The notes: generated by a model from the sequence alone, not told the origin. A stretch of DNA of 64,000 bases from an uncultured Eubacteriales bacterium (GCA_902789795.1 CADAPM010000004.1:62001-126000); one strand, 5' to 3'; counted from the stretch's first letter, positions 8,632 to 17,611 are shown. A program made the numbers and translations.

Positions 8632-10144
8632 GAGTTTCGTCCTCCTTCTTGATATATGCTTCAAGGTTTGTCAGATCGATATTTGGAGCGTCCTTCAGGA
8701 CGCCGTACAGTGCTTTCGCCATCAGCAGGACGCCGCCTTTTACGTCGCTCTCGATGTTCAGCGGCATCACGGGGTCGTGCACGGAGAGACGGATGAGCAG
8801 CCAGCCGTTCTCGCGCCCGCCGTTTAAGTCAAAGCTCACGCGGATGCCCTCGCGGTTGTCCGGCGCGATATGCCAGCGGACGTCCCCGGCGGCATAGGCG
8901 TTGATCTTATCAAACACCGTGTCCGCGGCGGCAAAGCGGTCTTCGCCCAGGGTGTTCAGGCGCAGTTCCACGCTTTCCACGGGCTCCTGGAGGCCATTAA
9001 GCAGGCTGGACAGTTCCTTGCCCTCCCGGCGCAGGCGCATGGCCTCCACGATGAGCACGGTCACCAGGTACATGCCGTCGTCCAGGAAATGGTTCTCCTT
9101 GAGGGCGGCATGGCCGCTGGTCTCGATGGCCAGGGGGCACTCAATGCCGCTCTCGTTCAGGCGAATGGCCTCGTCGATGACGTTGCGGTAGCCGCGCTTG
9201 AACCGGTAGTGCTTACCGCCCCGGGCCGCGATAAACTGCGCGAGGCCGGACGAGGTGACGGAGTCGGTCACGATGGTCGCGCCGGGGGATTGCTTGAGCA
9301 GGATGGCCGAGATCAGCGCGATCAGGCGGTTGCGGTTGATCTCCCGGCCGGTATGGTCCACGATGGCGGCACGGTCGCAGTCGGTGTCAAAGATGACGCC
9401 CAGGTTCGCGCCGCTCCGTTTGACCGCCTCGCTGATGGCGGCCATGGCCTCCTCGTCCTCCGGGTTCGGGATGTGGTTGGGGAAGCGCCCGTCCGGCTCC
9501 AGGAACTGGCTGCCCCCGGTCTTGGCGCCCAGGGCGTTCAGCATATCGGCATAGAAGCCGCCCGCGCCGTTGCCCGCGTCCACCGCGACGTGCAGACCGG
9601 TCAGGGGCTTTTCCGCGTCGGTGTTCAGACCCCTGCGGATGCGCTCTGCCAGGATGTGCTGGTAGGCGGGCAGGTAGTCGCGCTCGGTCAGACGTCCGGT
9701 GGGTTCGCCGCCGAGCTCCGCCTCCTTCGCGCAGGCGATGACCTGGTCCAGCTCCTTCCCGCTCAGGCCGCCGTGGGGCAGGATGAACTTGATGCCGTTG
9801 CGGTCCGAGGGCTGGTGGCTGGCGGTGATCATCAGGGATGCGTCCGCCTGATACCCTTCGGTGAGCAGGCACATGAACATGGCGGGCGTGGTGCACAGGC
9901 CGAAATCGGTGACGTCGATGCCCAGGCTGCGCAGCCCGTCGGAGACGCCCTTCACGATGGCGGGGCCGGTCAGGCGCGAGTCGCGGCCGATGTTGACGGT
10001 GCGCAGCGGCTGCCCCTCCCTCTCACGCCACCGGGCGAAGCCCACCGCGTAGCGGGCGGCGATGTCGGGCGTCAGCACGGCGTTATCGCCCAGGGCGACG
10101 CCCCGGATATCACTGCCGGATTTGAGCTTGAACAGGTCGATCAT
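8624..10144 (-). CDS. Phosphomannomutase/phosphoglucomutase family protein
   Basis: Alpha-D-phosphohexomutase that moves phosphate between C6 and C1 of a hexose phosphate. Visible motifs are the phosphoserine loop TASHQPSDRNG, the metal loop DTDCDRAAIVD, the sugar loop ETSGHAALKEN and the phosphate-binding end segment NREGIRVSF. Length is 506 aa from the ATG at 10142-10144, which has GGAGG four bases upstream. The next gene on the strand is transketolase (8-base overlap) and glgB lies upstream in the same direction, which fits a role supplying glucose-1-phosphate, though mannose use is equally possible. Confidence 0.88.
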   Translation of the reverse strand: MIDLFKLKSGSDIRGVALGDNAVLTPDIAARYAVGFARWREREGQPLRTVNIGRDSRLTGPAIVKGVSDGLRSLGIDVTDFGLCTTPAMFMCLLTEGYQADASLMITASHQPSDRNGIKFILPHGGLSGKELDQVIACAKEAELGGEPTGRLTERDYLPAYQHILAERIRRGLNTDAEKPLTGLHVAVDAGNGAGGFYADMLNALGAKTGGSQFLEPDGRFPNHIPNPEDEEAMAAISEAVKRSGANLGVIFDTDCDRAAIVDHTGREINRNRLIALISAILLKQSPGATIVTDSVTSSGLAQFIAARGGKHYRFKRGYRNVIDEAIRLNESGIECPLAIETSGHAALKENHFLDDGMYLVTVLIVEAMRLRREGKELSSLLNGLQEPVESVELRLNTLGEDRFAAADTVFDKINAYAAGDVRWHIAPDNREGIRVSFDLNGGRENGWLLIRLSVHDPVMPLNIESDVKGGVLLMAKALYGVLKDAPNIDLTNLEAYIKKEDETHV

Positions 10145-10192
10145 ACAGCCTCCGTTCCGGAAACGACAAGGCGTTTCCAAAGAGTGATGGGA

Positions 10193-10912
10193 TCAGAAAT
10201 CTTCCAATCGCGCGCGCTTCGGCGCTTCGGGAGTATCCTGGGCGACGTTCTTCGCGCAGTCCTTGAGCAGCAGGTAGGCGGGCTTCAGGGCCTTGTAGTC
10301 CTTGATCACCCGGTCTGCCAGCTGATCGTCAAAAGCCCAGTCGTAATGGACGCCCAGGCGCTCAAAGTAAATGGACTTCAGCCGATAATAGGGCTGCAGC
10401 TTCTCCGGCACTTCCGGCGGGATCTTGATCCGCGGCATGGATGCGCCGCTGGCAACGATCTTCCGGCGCTCCAGCTTTTCGACCATCTGCAGAAAGGTTT
10501 CGCCCTCGTGCACGAGGCGCAGGCGGAAGGCGTTCATCGCCGTGCGCTCCTGGCCCCAGATGCCCACGCCCCAGGTCAGGTCGTCGGGCCCGAACTCAAA
10601 CCAGTAGAAGGGCTGCCCGTATTTGTCGACCCCGGCGGGGCGGAAGGCGATCCAGTGGTGGTCGCGGTAGGTGGATTTATCCGTGGAATAGCGCGTGTCG
10701 CGGTTGATGCGGGACAGGCACTTGGACGGCCGCAGCTCAAAGTCCGGGTCGATCTTCATCATCGCGGGGGAAAGCTCCGCAATCAGCTGATAAAAGGGCT
10801 GCTGTACCTTTTCGACGTACTCGTCGTGGTGCGCGTGCATCCAGGACACTTCATTGTGGAAACGGATGTCCATGAAAAACTGGACCGTCTCCTGCGTAAA
10901 ACCGGGGAACAA
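10193..10912 (-). CDS. DUF2461 family protein
   Basis: A 239-aa protein matching the TIGR02453/DUF2461 pattern: an N-terminal FF-x-D/N helix region, the conserved SRINRDTRYSTDKSTYRDH stretch and FEFGPDDLTWGVGIW. Its biochemical function is unknown. Translation starts at TTG (10910-10912), supported by AAGGAGG seven bases upstream and by the promoter just before it. A small hairpin (10159-10178) separates it from the mutase gene downstream. Confidence 0.85.
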   Translation of the reverse strand: MFPGFTQETVQFFMDIRFHNEVSWMHAHHDEYVEKVQQPFYQLIAELSPAMMKIDPDFELRPSKCLSRINRDTRYSTDKSTYRDHHWIAFRPAGVDKYGQPFYWFEFGPDDLTWGVGIWGQERTAMNAFRLRLVHEGETFLQMVEKLERRKIVASGASMPRIKIPPEVPEKLQPYYRLKSIYFERLGVHYDWAFDDQLADRVIKDYKALKPAYLLLKDCAKNVAQDTPEAPKRARLEDF

Positions 10913-10947
10913 GCGAGGGCCTCCTTAAAAGCGGGTGATACGTGCGT

Positions 10948-10976
10948 ATTATAATGGATTTCATCGGGAAATTCAA
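10948..10976 (-). promoter_or_regulatory. Sigma-A promoter of the DUF2461 gene
   Basis: On the minus strand TTGAAT (10971-10976), a 17-base spacer and a perfect TATAAT (10948-10953). The TTG start lies about 36 bases downstream. Confidence 0.75.
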
Positions 10977-11026
10977 CCGAAGGCAGGCTCCACAGGAAGG
11001 ACATGCCTCGAATTTTTACAAGGGCT

Positions 11027-13054
11027 TTATTCGCCTTTGACTTCCTTCAGCACCGCGGCGGACCGGGCGGGCAGGTAGTAGGTGAAGCCGGGGCCGTAAT
11101 TGGCGTCGGTCTGGGCAGTGTACACGTATTGCTCGCTGATGCGCTCCTGGCCGCCGTACTCCTTGCGGTCGCTGGAGAACACGGTGATCCACCGGGTCTT
11201 GAGCGGCACGGCCACGAAGTAGTCGGTCTGGGAGACGCTGGGGTGCAGGTTGAACAGGAAGATGAGCCCTTTGCGGCGGAACACGATCAGCTTCTTCTGC
11301 TGGTCGATCCACAGCGGCTCGACGGGCTCGCCCATCAGGCCGTTTTCGCGCATGAAGTGGATCATGTCCTTGTCGAACTCGTTGAGCCAGCTGTATTTCA
11401 GGTAGCCGTTTTCGCTCAGGCTCCACTGGCGGCGGGCGTACTTGTGGCTCCAGCCATTGCCCTCGCGCGGGAAGTCGATCCATTCCGGATGCCCGAACTC
11501 ATTGCCCATGAAGTTCAGGTAGCCGTCCTTGGCCGAACTCAGGGTGATGAAGCGGATCAGCTTGTGGTAGTCCACCGCGTTGTCGATGGCGGGGGAGTGG
11601 TAGATGCGGTCCATGCCCACATACATCTCCGCGTCGGCCAGGCGGAAGATGATGGTCTTGTCGCCCACCAGCGCTTGGTCGTGGGATTCGGCGTAGCTGA
11701 TGTTCTTTTCCTGTGGACGGGAGGTGGTCAGCTCATACCAGAGCTTGCCCATGTTCCAGTCCTCCATGCGGCTCTCCTTGAGCAGCTTGATCCAGTAGTC
11801 CGGGATGCCCATGGCCAGGCGGCGGTCGAAGCCGATGCCGGCGGCGCCGATGGGCAGGCACATGCCGGGCATGCCGCTCATCTCCTCGGCCACGGTCAGG
11901 GCGCAGGGGTTCACTTCGTGGATCAGCGCGTTGGCCAGGGTCAGGTAGACCAGGGCATTCAGGTCCGTATTCAGGGAATAATACAGCTTATAGTCCGTGA
12001 AGGCCTCGCCCAGGCCGTGGTTCACATAGATCATGGAGGTCACGCCGTCGAAGCGGAAGCCGTCGAAGTGGAACTCCTCCTGCCAGTACTTGAGGTTGGA
12101 CAGCAGGAAGTGCAGCACCTCCGTCTTGCCGTAGTCGAAGAGCCGGGTGTTCCAGGCGATGTGCCAGCCGCGGCCGCCCTCCAGGAAGTACTGGCCGTCG
12201 GTGCCGTCCTGATGGTTGAGGCCCTCGCCCTCGTTGGCGCTGGCGTGGGAGTGCACCACGTCCAGGAGCACGTGCAGCTTGAGCTCGTGCGCCTTATTGA
12301 TCAGGTAGCGCAGGTCGTCCGGCGTGCCGAAGTGGGAGGAGGGAGCGAAGAAGTTGGTCACCTGGTAGCCGAAGGAGGCGTAGTAGGGGTGCTCCTGGAT
12401 GGCCATCAGCTGCACGGCGGTGTAGCCCAGGTTCGCGATGCGGGGCAGGATGTTGTCCGCAAACTCGCGATAGGTGCCCACGCCCTCTTTCTCCGTGGCC
12501 ATGCCCACGTGGGCCTCGTAGATCAGGGTGGGCTCCACGGGGGACTTTTTGTAGAAGTCTCCGTCCGTCCATTCAAAGGGCGTCTCCGGCGCCCAGATCT
12601 GGCCGGCCAGCACATGGGTGACGGGGTTCAGCACGGCGCGGTGGATGTAGGCGGGCACGCGGTCCAGCAGCTGGCCATCCTTTTCCACCACGATCTTCAC
12701 GAACTGCATATGCTTGAGGGCGTCATGACCTTCGAGCTCGATCTCCCACACGCCGTCGGGGCTGAGCTTTTTGAGGGGATGGGTGTCCTTCTTCCAGCCG
12801 TTGAAGTCGCCCATCAGGTAGACCTTGTCCGCGCCGGGCAGCCACTCGCGGAAGACCCAACCGGTCTCGGTGCGGTGGAAGCCGAAATACATATAGCCGT
12901 CCGCAAAGCTGGACAGGTCTTCTTTATCGCCCATCAGGCGCTTCGTCGTGGCGTTGGCGAGGTCAAGGCGCATCAGGATGTCCTGCTTGAAGGCGGTCAG
13001 GCTCGGGTCGATGTGCAGCATACGTTCACAGGCGCGCTCTGGGTAGGTCAGCAT
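11027..13054 (-). CDS. glgB: 1,4-alpha-glucan branching enzyme, eukaryote-like (GH13_8) type
   Basis: Makes alpha-1,6 branches in glycogen. The 675-aa protein has a CBM48 domain (FREWLPGADKVYLMGDFNGW), the GH13 barrel with DVVHSHAS, nucleophile motif GFRFDGVT, acid/base motif VAEEMSGMPG and ESHDQA, and an all-beta C-terminal domain. The wording (YEAHVGMA, GYFLEGGRGWH-like segment, DVVHSHAS) follows the eukaryotic/Bacteroides branching enzymes rather than E. coli GlgB, which has DVVHSHxxxD context but different flanks. ATG at 13052-13054 is chosen because GGAGG lies eight bases before it. No other glg gene is in the window. Confidence 0.93.
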   Translation of the reverse strand: MLTYPERACERMLHIDPSLTAFKQDILMRLDLANATTKRLMGDKEDLSSFADGYMYFGFHRTETGWVFREWLPGADKVYLMGDFNGWKKDTHPLKKLSPDGVWEIELEGHDALKHMQFVKIVVEKDGQLLDRVPAYIHRAVLNPVTHVLAGQIWAPETPFEWTDGDFYKKSPVEPTLIYEAHVGMATEKEGVGTYREFADNILPRIANLGYTAVQLMAIQEHPYYASFGYQVTNFFAPSSHFGTPDDLRYLINKAHELKLHVLLDVVHSHASANEGEGLNHQDGTDGQYFLEGGRGWHIAWNTRLFDYGKTEVLHFLLSNLKYWQEEFHFDGFRFDGVTSMIYVNHGLGEAFTDYKLYYSLNTDLNALVYLTLANALIHEVNPCALTVAEEMSGMPGMCLPIGAAGIGFDRRLAMGIPDYWIKLLKESRMEDWNMGKLWYELTTSRPQEKNISYAESHDQALVGDKTIIFRLADAEMYVGMDRIYHSPAIDNAVDYHKLIRFITLSSAKDGYLNFMGNEFGHPEWIDFPREGNGWSHKYARRQWSLSENGYLKYSWLNEFDKDMIHFMRENGLMGEPVEPLWIDQQKKLIVFRRKGLIFLFNLHPSVSQTDYFVAVPLKTRWITVFSSDRKEYGGQERISEQYVYTAQTDANYGPGFTYYLPARSAAVLKEVKGE

Positions 13055-13137
13055 CTGGTTATCCTCCATTCTGTATTTCAGCTCGGTCTGATCAAGTAAA
13101 ATCCGGGTACTCCGGCTGATGATCAAAGCATACGTCC

Positions 13138-13166
13138 ATTATACCGGAATGGGGGAGGATGGTCAA
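13138..13166 (-). promoter_or_regulatory. Sigma-A promoter of glgB
   Basis: On the minus strand TTGACC (13161-13166), a 17-base spacer and TATAAT (13138-13143), about 85 bases before the glgB start. It is divergent from the queuosine promoter about 20 bases away. Confidence 0.82.
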
Positions 13167-13187
13167 GAAACAATTGGTACAAGTTGC

Positions 13188-13216
13188 TTGACGGCCTTCT
13201 CATCCTGTGCTATACT
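13188..13216 (+). promoter_or_regulatory. Sigma-A promoter of the queuosine operon
   Basis: TTGACG (13188-13193), 17-base spacer and TATACT (13211-13216). Transcription would begin near 13223, just before the riboswitch. Confidence 0.82.
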
Positions 13217-13236
13217 TCCCAGGCCGCGTGAGCGGC

Positions 13237-13276
13237 AGACAGTTCGTGACCATCCTGTCTTAAAACAAAACTACGG
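13237..13276 (+). promoter_or_regulatory. preQ1-I-like riboswitch aptamer
   Basis: P1 stem AGACAG (13237-13242) pairs with CTGTCT (13255-13260). The loop begins TTCGTGACC, and the A-rich tail AAAACAAAACTACG follows P1. CGTG of the loop can pair with TACG of the tail to make the H-type pseudoknot. This matches the class I preQ1 layout (short P1, UUC and ACC in the loop, A-rich tail ending ACUA). It sits between a promoter and a terminator, ahead of queuosine-precursor transport and queF genes, the known regulon. The covariance score was not computed. Confidence 0.8.
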
Positions 13277-13310
13277 GACGAGAATTTGAAAAGCTTTTTG
13301 GCTTCTCAAC

Positions 13311-13348
13311 GTGCGCCTGTGACATCGGTCAGACAGGCGCGCTTTTTT
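13311..13348 (+). terminator. Leader terminator, expression platform of the preQ1 switch
   Basis: GTGCGCCTGT (13311-13320) pairs with ACAGGCGCGC (13333-13342), followed by TTTTTT. It lies 20 bases before the transporter ATG, so readthrough is needed for expression. Ligand-bound aptamer would favour termination; no obvious antiterminator pairing was worked out. Confidence 0.8.
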
Positions 13349-13369
13349 CGTCGGAAAGAGAGTATTCCC

Positions 13370-14002
13370 ATGCAAAAGAACACGAGAAACCTGATCACTC
13401 TGAACGCCATCTTCGTCACCACCCTGGTCATCTCCAACGTGCTGAGCAGCAAGATCGTTTCCATCGCGGGCCTGACCATTCCGGCGGCGGTGGTGGCCTA
13501 TCCTTTGACCTTCCTGATGACCGACGTCATCGGCGAGATCTGGGGCCGGGAGGAGGCCGGGCACACGGTGCGTTTAGGCTTTATCTGCCAGCTGCTCAGT
13601 CTGGCGATGATCGGCCTGGCGCTGATCCTGCCGGTGGCGCCCTTCGCCGACAACCAGGCGGCGTTCTCTTCCATCCTGGGCAGCACCTTCCGCGTGGTGG
13701 CGGCATCCATGATCGCCTATCTCTGCTCCCAGACCTGGGATGTGTGGGTGTTCCACCGCATCCGCGACGCCTATATCCGCAAGCACGGCTCCACCGCGGG
13801 CGGGCGCTGGATCTGGAACAACGCGAGCACCATGACCAGCCAGCTCATCGACACGTCCATCTTTATCCTGCTGGCCTTCTACGGTACAGTCCCGGATATC
13901 CTGCATATGATCCTGAGCCAGTACCTGATCAAGTTCATCTACGCGGCGCTGGACACCATCCCCTTCTACCTGCTCACCAACCGTAAAACTGTGGAGGCGT
14001 GA
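13370..14002 (+). CDS. Queuosine precursor transporter (VUT/YhhQ family)
   Basis: Integral membrane importer of queuosine precursors such as preQ0/preQ1. The 210-aa protein has about six membrane segments and the family signatures [40 protein letters not shown] and [13 protein letters not shown]. The ATG at 13370 follows GGAAAGAGAG, a weak ribosome site. Preceded by a preQ1-type riboswitch and followed after two bases by queF, so the two genes form one operon for tRNA queuosine supply. Confidence 0.92.
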   Translation: MQKNTRNLITLNAIFVTTLVISNVLSSKIVSIAGLTIPAAVVAYPLTFLMTDVIGEIWGREEAGHTVRLGFICQLLSLAMIGLALILPVAPFADNQAAFSSILGSTFRVVAASMIAYLCSQTWDVWVFHRIRDAYIRKHGSTAGGRWIWNNASTMTSQLIDTSIFILLAFYGTVPDILHMILSQYLIKFIYAALDTIPFYLLTNRKTVEA

Positions 14003-14004
14003 CC

Positions 14005-14490
14005 ATGACTGGAAGAAACGACAAGGAGACCGAGGGCCTGACCCTGCTGGGGAACCAGAAGACCGTCTACAAGAGCGATTACGCGCCGGAGGTGCTGGAG
14101 ACCTTCGTCAACAAGCACCCGGACAACGACTACTTCGTGCAGTTCAACTGCCCGGAGTTCACCAGCCTGTGCCCGATCACGGGCCAGCCGGACTTCGCGA
14201 CCATCTACATCTCCTACGTGCCCGGCGAGCGCATGGTGGAGAGCAAGTCCCTGAAATTGTACCTGTTCAGCTTCCGCAACCACGGGGACTTCCATGAGGA
14301 CTGCGTGAACGTCATCATGAAGGACCTGATCAAGCTGATGGACCCCAAGTACATCGAGGTGCTGGGCGAGTTCACGCCCCGCGGCGGCATCTCCATCTAC
14401 CCCTACTGCAATTACGGCCGCCCCGGCACCAAATGGGAAGCTGTCGCCTGGGACCGCCTGAGCCGGCACGAGCTGCACAGGAAAGCGTAA
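14005..14490 (+). CDS. queF: NADPH-dependent 7-cyano-7-deazaguanine reductase QueF
   Basis: Reduces preQ0 to preQ1 in queuosine synthesis. The 161-aa unimodular protein has the catalytic cysteine segment [13 protein letters not shown], the NADPH motif [15 protein letters not shown] and HEDC. ATG at 14005 is used because GGAGG lies seven bases before it; a GTG at 13999 is too close to that site. It would work on the molecule brought in by the preceding transporter, but queC/queD/queE are not in the window, consistent with partial salvage. Confidence 0.95.
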   Translation: MTGRNDKETEGLTLLGNQKTVYKSDYAPEVLETFVNKHPDNDYFVQFNCPEFTSLCPITGQPDFATIYISYVPGERMVESKSLKLYLFSFRNHGDFHEDCVNVIMKDLIKLMDPKYIEVLGEFTPRGGISIYPYCNYGRPGTKWEAVAWDRLSRHELHRKA

Positions 14491-14507
14491 GGATCAAGCT
14501 TATATCA

Positions 14508-14539
14508 CCGGATGAACCTCTTTTCATCCGGCTTTTTTT
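14508..14539 (+). terminator. Intrinsic terminator after queF
   Basis: CCGGATGAA (14508-14516) pairs with TTCATCCGG (14523-14531) and is followed by a T run. Confidence 0.9.
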
Positions 14540-14549
14540 ATGGTATACT
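14521..14549 (+). promoter_or_regulatory. Putative extended -10 promoter of the amino-sugar operon
   Basis: TATACT (14544-14549) preceded by TG one base upstream (extended -10), with a poor -35 (TTTTCA) 17 bases upstream inside the terminator. The first gene starts 44 bases downstream. Confidence 0.5.
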
Positions 14550-14592
14550 TTAATCTGCCAGTTTATGGTGATCACCTTTTTTGGAGGCAAGC

Positions 14593-15501
14593 ATGAATCA
14601 GCCGATCCTTTTGATCATGGCAGCGGGCATGGGCTCGCGGTACGGCGGGATGAAGCAGGTGGACCCGGTGGGACCGGGCGGGGAAGCGATCCTCGATTAC
14701 AGCCTGTTCGATGCGCACCGGGCCGGGTTCCGCCGGGTGATCTTTCTGATCCGCCCCGAAATGGCGGAGGATTTTAAAGCGCATATGGAGCCCCGCCTGC
14801 GGGGCAAGATGGAAGCGATCTACGCTTTCCAGGATATCAGCATGCTGCCGGAGGGCTTCACCGTGCCGGAGGGCCGCAAAAAGCCCTGGGGCACCGGCCA
14901 CGCGGTGCTGTGCTGCAAGGATCATATCGACGCGCCCTTCTGCGCCATCAACGCCGACGACTATTATGGCGTCAAGGCTTTCCAGCTGGCTTATGACTTC
15001 CTGAGCAGCAACCGGGCCCAGGATCTCTACATGATGGTGACGTACGAGCTCAAAAACACGGTCACCCAGACGGGCTATGTGTCCCGCGGGGTCTGCTCGG
15101 CGGACGAAAACAGCCACCTCAAGACCATCGTGGAGACGACGCACATCATCTCCACCGTGGACGGCCCGCTGTATACCGAGGACGGGGAGACCTACCGCAA
15201 ATTGGCGCCTGAGACGCCGGTCAGCATGAACTTCTGGGGCTTCATGCCCTCGCTGCTGCCCGCGCTGGAGCGCGACTTCCGCGCCTTCCTGACCGCCAAC
15301 GGCCAGAGCTTGAAGGCGGAGTTCTACCTGCCCTTCGCGGTCAATGACATGATCGGCCGCGGGGAAGCGGCCGTCCAGATGCTGACCACCCCGGACAGCT
15401 GGCACGGCGTGACCTACCGGGAGGATAAGCCCGAGGTGCAGCGCGCCATCCGCGAGCTGATCGATGCGGGCGTGTATCCTGAAAAACTGTACGAGGACTG
15501 A
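14593..15501 (+). CDS. Sugar-phosphate nucleotidyltransferase family protein
   Basis: NTP-transferase fold enzyme expected to join an NTP and a sugar-1-phosphate. The 302-aa protein begins LLIMAAGMGSRYGGMKQVDP, a variant of the pyrophosphorylase signature in which the usual GxGTR-M is GMGSRYGG, and has INADDYYG for the metal-binding aspartates. ATG at 14593 has GGAGG five bases upstream. Next come a GlmU-C-like protein and glmM with gaps of 2 and 12 bases. I infer it acts as the uridylyltransferase for GlcNAc-1-P, but glucose-1-P is possible; sequence alone does not settle it. Confidence 0.8.
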   Translation: MNQPILLIMAAGMGSRYGGMKQVDPVGPGGEAILDYSLFDAHRAGFRRVIFLIRPEMAEDFKAHMEPRLRGKMEAIYAFQDISMLPEGFTVPEGRKKPWGTGHAVLCCKDHIDAPFCAINADDYYGVKAFQLAYDFLSSNRAQDLYMMVTYELKNTVTQTGYVSRGVCSADENSHLKTIVETTHIISTVDGPLYTEDGETYRKLAPETPVSMNFWGFMPSLLPALERDFRAFLTANGQSLKAEFYLPFAVNDMIGRGEAAVQMLTTPDSWHGVTYREDKPEVQRAIRELIDAGVYPEKLYED

Positions 15502-15503
15502 AT

Positions 15504-16163
15504 ATGCTGAAGATCAATGAGCTTTTCGACCTGTCCCACTCCATGGCGGGGGAGTTCCTGGCGGGCTTCACCTGGCCCTGGGAGGCGCTGCCCCACATCA
15601 AGGAGGAGATCCTGCGCCTGATCGGCACCCTGCCGAAGGACGAATACCATGAGGCCGCGCCCCAGGTGTGGGTGCACAATACGGTCACCATCGCGCCCAC
15701 GGCCTCCCTGGCCGGCCCGGCCATCATTGGCGCGAACACGGAGATCCGTCCCGGCGCTTTCATCCGCGGCAGCGCCCTGGTGGGCGCGGACTGCGTGGTC
15801 GGCAATTCCGTGGAGCTGAAGAACGTGATCATTTTCGATCACGTACAGGTGCCGCACTACAACTATGTGGGCGACAGCATCCTGGGCTATGGCGCGCACA
15901 TGGGCGCGGGAGCCGTGACCTCCAACATCAAGTCCGACAGGACCAACGTGGTGGTGCGCGACGGACAGGAACGCTTTGAGACCGGCCTCAGGAAGATGGG
16001 CGCCATGCTGGGCGACCATGTAGAGGTGGGCTGCAACAGCGTGCTGAATCCGGGCACGGTCATTGGCCCGGGCAGCCGCGTCTATCCGCTGTCCAGCGTG
16101 CGCGGATATATCCCGCCCAAGCATATCTACAAGAATAACGGCGAGATCGCCGAAATCAGATAA
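15504..16163 (+). CDS. Left-handed beta-helix (hexapeptide repeat) protein, GlmU C-terminal-like
   Basis: A 219-aa protein with an N-terminal helical region and then hexapeptide repeats (PTASLAGPAIIGANTEIRPG, NSVELKNVIIFD, YVGDSILG, GAHMGAGAVTSN). The YNYVGDSILGYGAHMGAG stretch resembles the acetyltransferase half of GlmU (HLxYxGDAxxGxxxNxGAG). It lies between a nucleotidyltransferase and glmM, so it may acetylate glucosamine-1-phosphate. It lacks an attached nucleotidyltransferase domain. Alternative: a regulatory or other acyltransferase. Confidence 0.78.
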   Translation: MLKINELFDLSHSMAGEFLAGFTWPWEALPHIKEEILRLIGTLPKDEYHEAAPQVWVHNTVTIAPTASLAGPAIIGANTEIRPGAFIRGSALVGADCVVGNSVELKNVIIFDHVQVPHYNYVGDSILGYGAHMGAGAVTSNIKSDRTNVVVRDGQERFETGLRKMGAMLGDHVEVGCNSVLNPGTVIGPGSRVYPLSSVRGYIPPKHIYKNNGEIAEIR

Positions 16164-16175
16164 TCGGAGGACACT

Positions 16176-17543
16176 ATGGGAAGATACTTTGGCACCGACG
16201 GCTTCCGCGGAGAAGCGAACGTCAGCCTGACGGCGGATCACGCCTTCAAGATCGGAAAATTCCTGGGCTGGTACTTCGGCGAGAAGCGCCGCAAGGAAGG
16301 CGAGGAGGGCGGCCCCCGCGTGGTCATCGGCAAGGACACGCGCCGCTCCAGCTATATGTTTGAATACGCACTGTGCGCGGGCCTGACCTCTACCGGCGCG
16401 GACGCCTACATCATGCACGTGACCACGACCCCCAGTGTATCCTACATCGTGCGCAGCGAGGGCTGTGACTGCGGCATCATGATCTCCGCCAGCCATAATC
16501 CTTACTACGACAACGGCATCAAGCTGATCTCCGGCAACGGCGAAAAGATGGATGAGGACACCATTGCCGCCGTGGAGGACTACCTGGACGGCCTGACCCC
16601 CGAACCGCCCGCCGTGACCCGGGACAAGATCGGCAAGACGGTGGACTTTGCCGCCGGCCGCAACCGCTACATCGGCTACCTGATCTCCCTGGCGACCCGC
16701 TCCTACAGCGGCATACGCATCGGCCTGGACTGCGCCAACGGCTCCGCCTGGATGATCGCGAAGTCCGTCTTTGACGCGCTGGGCGCGCGCACCTTTGTGA
16801 TCGGCGCGAACCCGGACGGCCTCAATATCAACCGCGGCTACGGCTCCACCCACATTGAAAACCTGCAGCGCCTGGTGCGGGAGGAAAAGCTGGACGCCGG
16901 CTTCGCCTTTGACGGAGACGCGGACCGCTGCCTGTGCGTGGATGAGAACGGCGAGGTCCTGACCGGCGACCATATCCTGTACATCTGCGGCACCTACATG
17001 AAGGACCGCAACCAGCTGCCCGGCAACAAGATTGTGGCGACGATCATGTCCAACTTCGGCTTCTTCCGCTCCCTGGACGAGGCGGGCATCGTCTATGAAA
17101 AGACCGCCGTCGGCGACAAGTATGTGAGCGAGGCGATGGTGCAGAGCGGCAGCCGCCTGGGCGGCGAGCAGTCTGGTCACATCATCTTCAAGAAGTACGC
17201 GAACACCGGCGACGGCGTGCTGACCGCCATCAAGATCATGGAGGTCATGCTGGAGACCAAGCACACCCTGGGCGAGCTGAGAAAGCCCATGTATTTCTAT
17301 CCTCAGAGCCTCAAGAGCATCCACGTGACCGACCAGCAGGCCGCCCTGGAGGACAAGGTGGTGCAGGCCGCCATCAAGGAGGCCGCGGACCGCATCGGCG
17401 ACAACGGCCGCGTGCTGGTGCGCAAGAGCGGCACCGAGCCTGTGATCCGCGTCATGGCGGAGGCAGAGGACCAGGCCACCTGCGACAAGGCCGTCCGCGA
17501 GATCATCGGCGTGATCGAAGCCAAGGGCTACGCTGCGGGCTGA
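16176..17543 (+). CDS. glmM: Phosphoglucosamine mutase
   Basis: Converts glucosamine-6-phosphate to glucosamine-1-phosphate for UDP-GlcNAc. The 455-aa protein starts with YFGTDGFRGEAN and has the phosphoserine loop ISASHNPYYDNGIK, the metal loop FDGDADRCLCVD, the sugar loop GGEQSGHII and the phosphate loop VRKSGTEPVIRVM, all typical of GlmM. GGAGG lies upstream of the ATG. It ends the three-gene operon; the preceding two genes could complete the route to UDP-GlcNAc. Confidence 0.94.
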   Translation: MGRYFGTDGFRGEANVSLTADHAFKIGKFLGWYFGEKRRKEGEEGGPRVVIGKDTRRSSYMFEYALCAGLTSTGADAYIMHVTTTPSVSYIVRSEGCDCGIMISASHNPYYDNGIKLISGNGEKMDEDTIAAVEDYLDGLTPEPPAVTRDKIGKTVDFAAGRNRYIGYLISLATRSYSGIRIGLDCANGSAWMIAKSVFDALGARTFVIGANPDGLNINRGYGSTHIENLQRLVREEKLDAGFAFDGDADRCLCVDENGEVLTGDHILYICGTYMKDRNQLPGNKIVATIMSNFGFFRSLDEAGIVYEKTAVGDKYVSEAMVQSGSRLGGEQSGHIIFKKYANTGDGVLTAIKIMEVMLETKHTLGELRKPMYFYPQSLKSIHVTDQQAALEDKVVQAAIKEAADRIGDNGRVLVRKSGTEPVIRVMAEAEDQATCDKAVREIIGVIEAKGYAAG

Positions 17544-17563
17544 AGAAGCACTGCATCGCTGCG

Positions 17564-17592
17564 TTCAAGCCGTACAGGCCTGACGATACAAT
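17564..17592 (+). promoter_or_regulatory. Possible promoter ahead of the GNAT leader
   Basis: TTCAAG (17564-17569), 17-base spacer, TACAAT (17587-17592). The -35 is weak. A short leader reading frame begins 20 bases downstream. Confidence 0.35.
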
Positions 17593-17611
17593 CATTCAAG
17601 GAGAGTACTGT

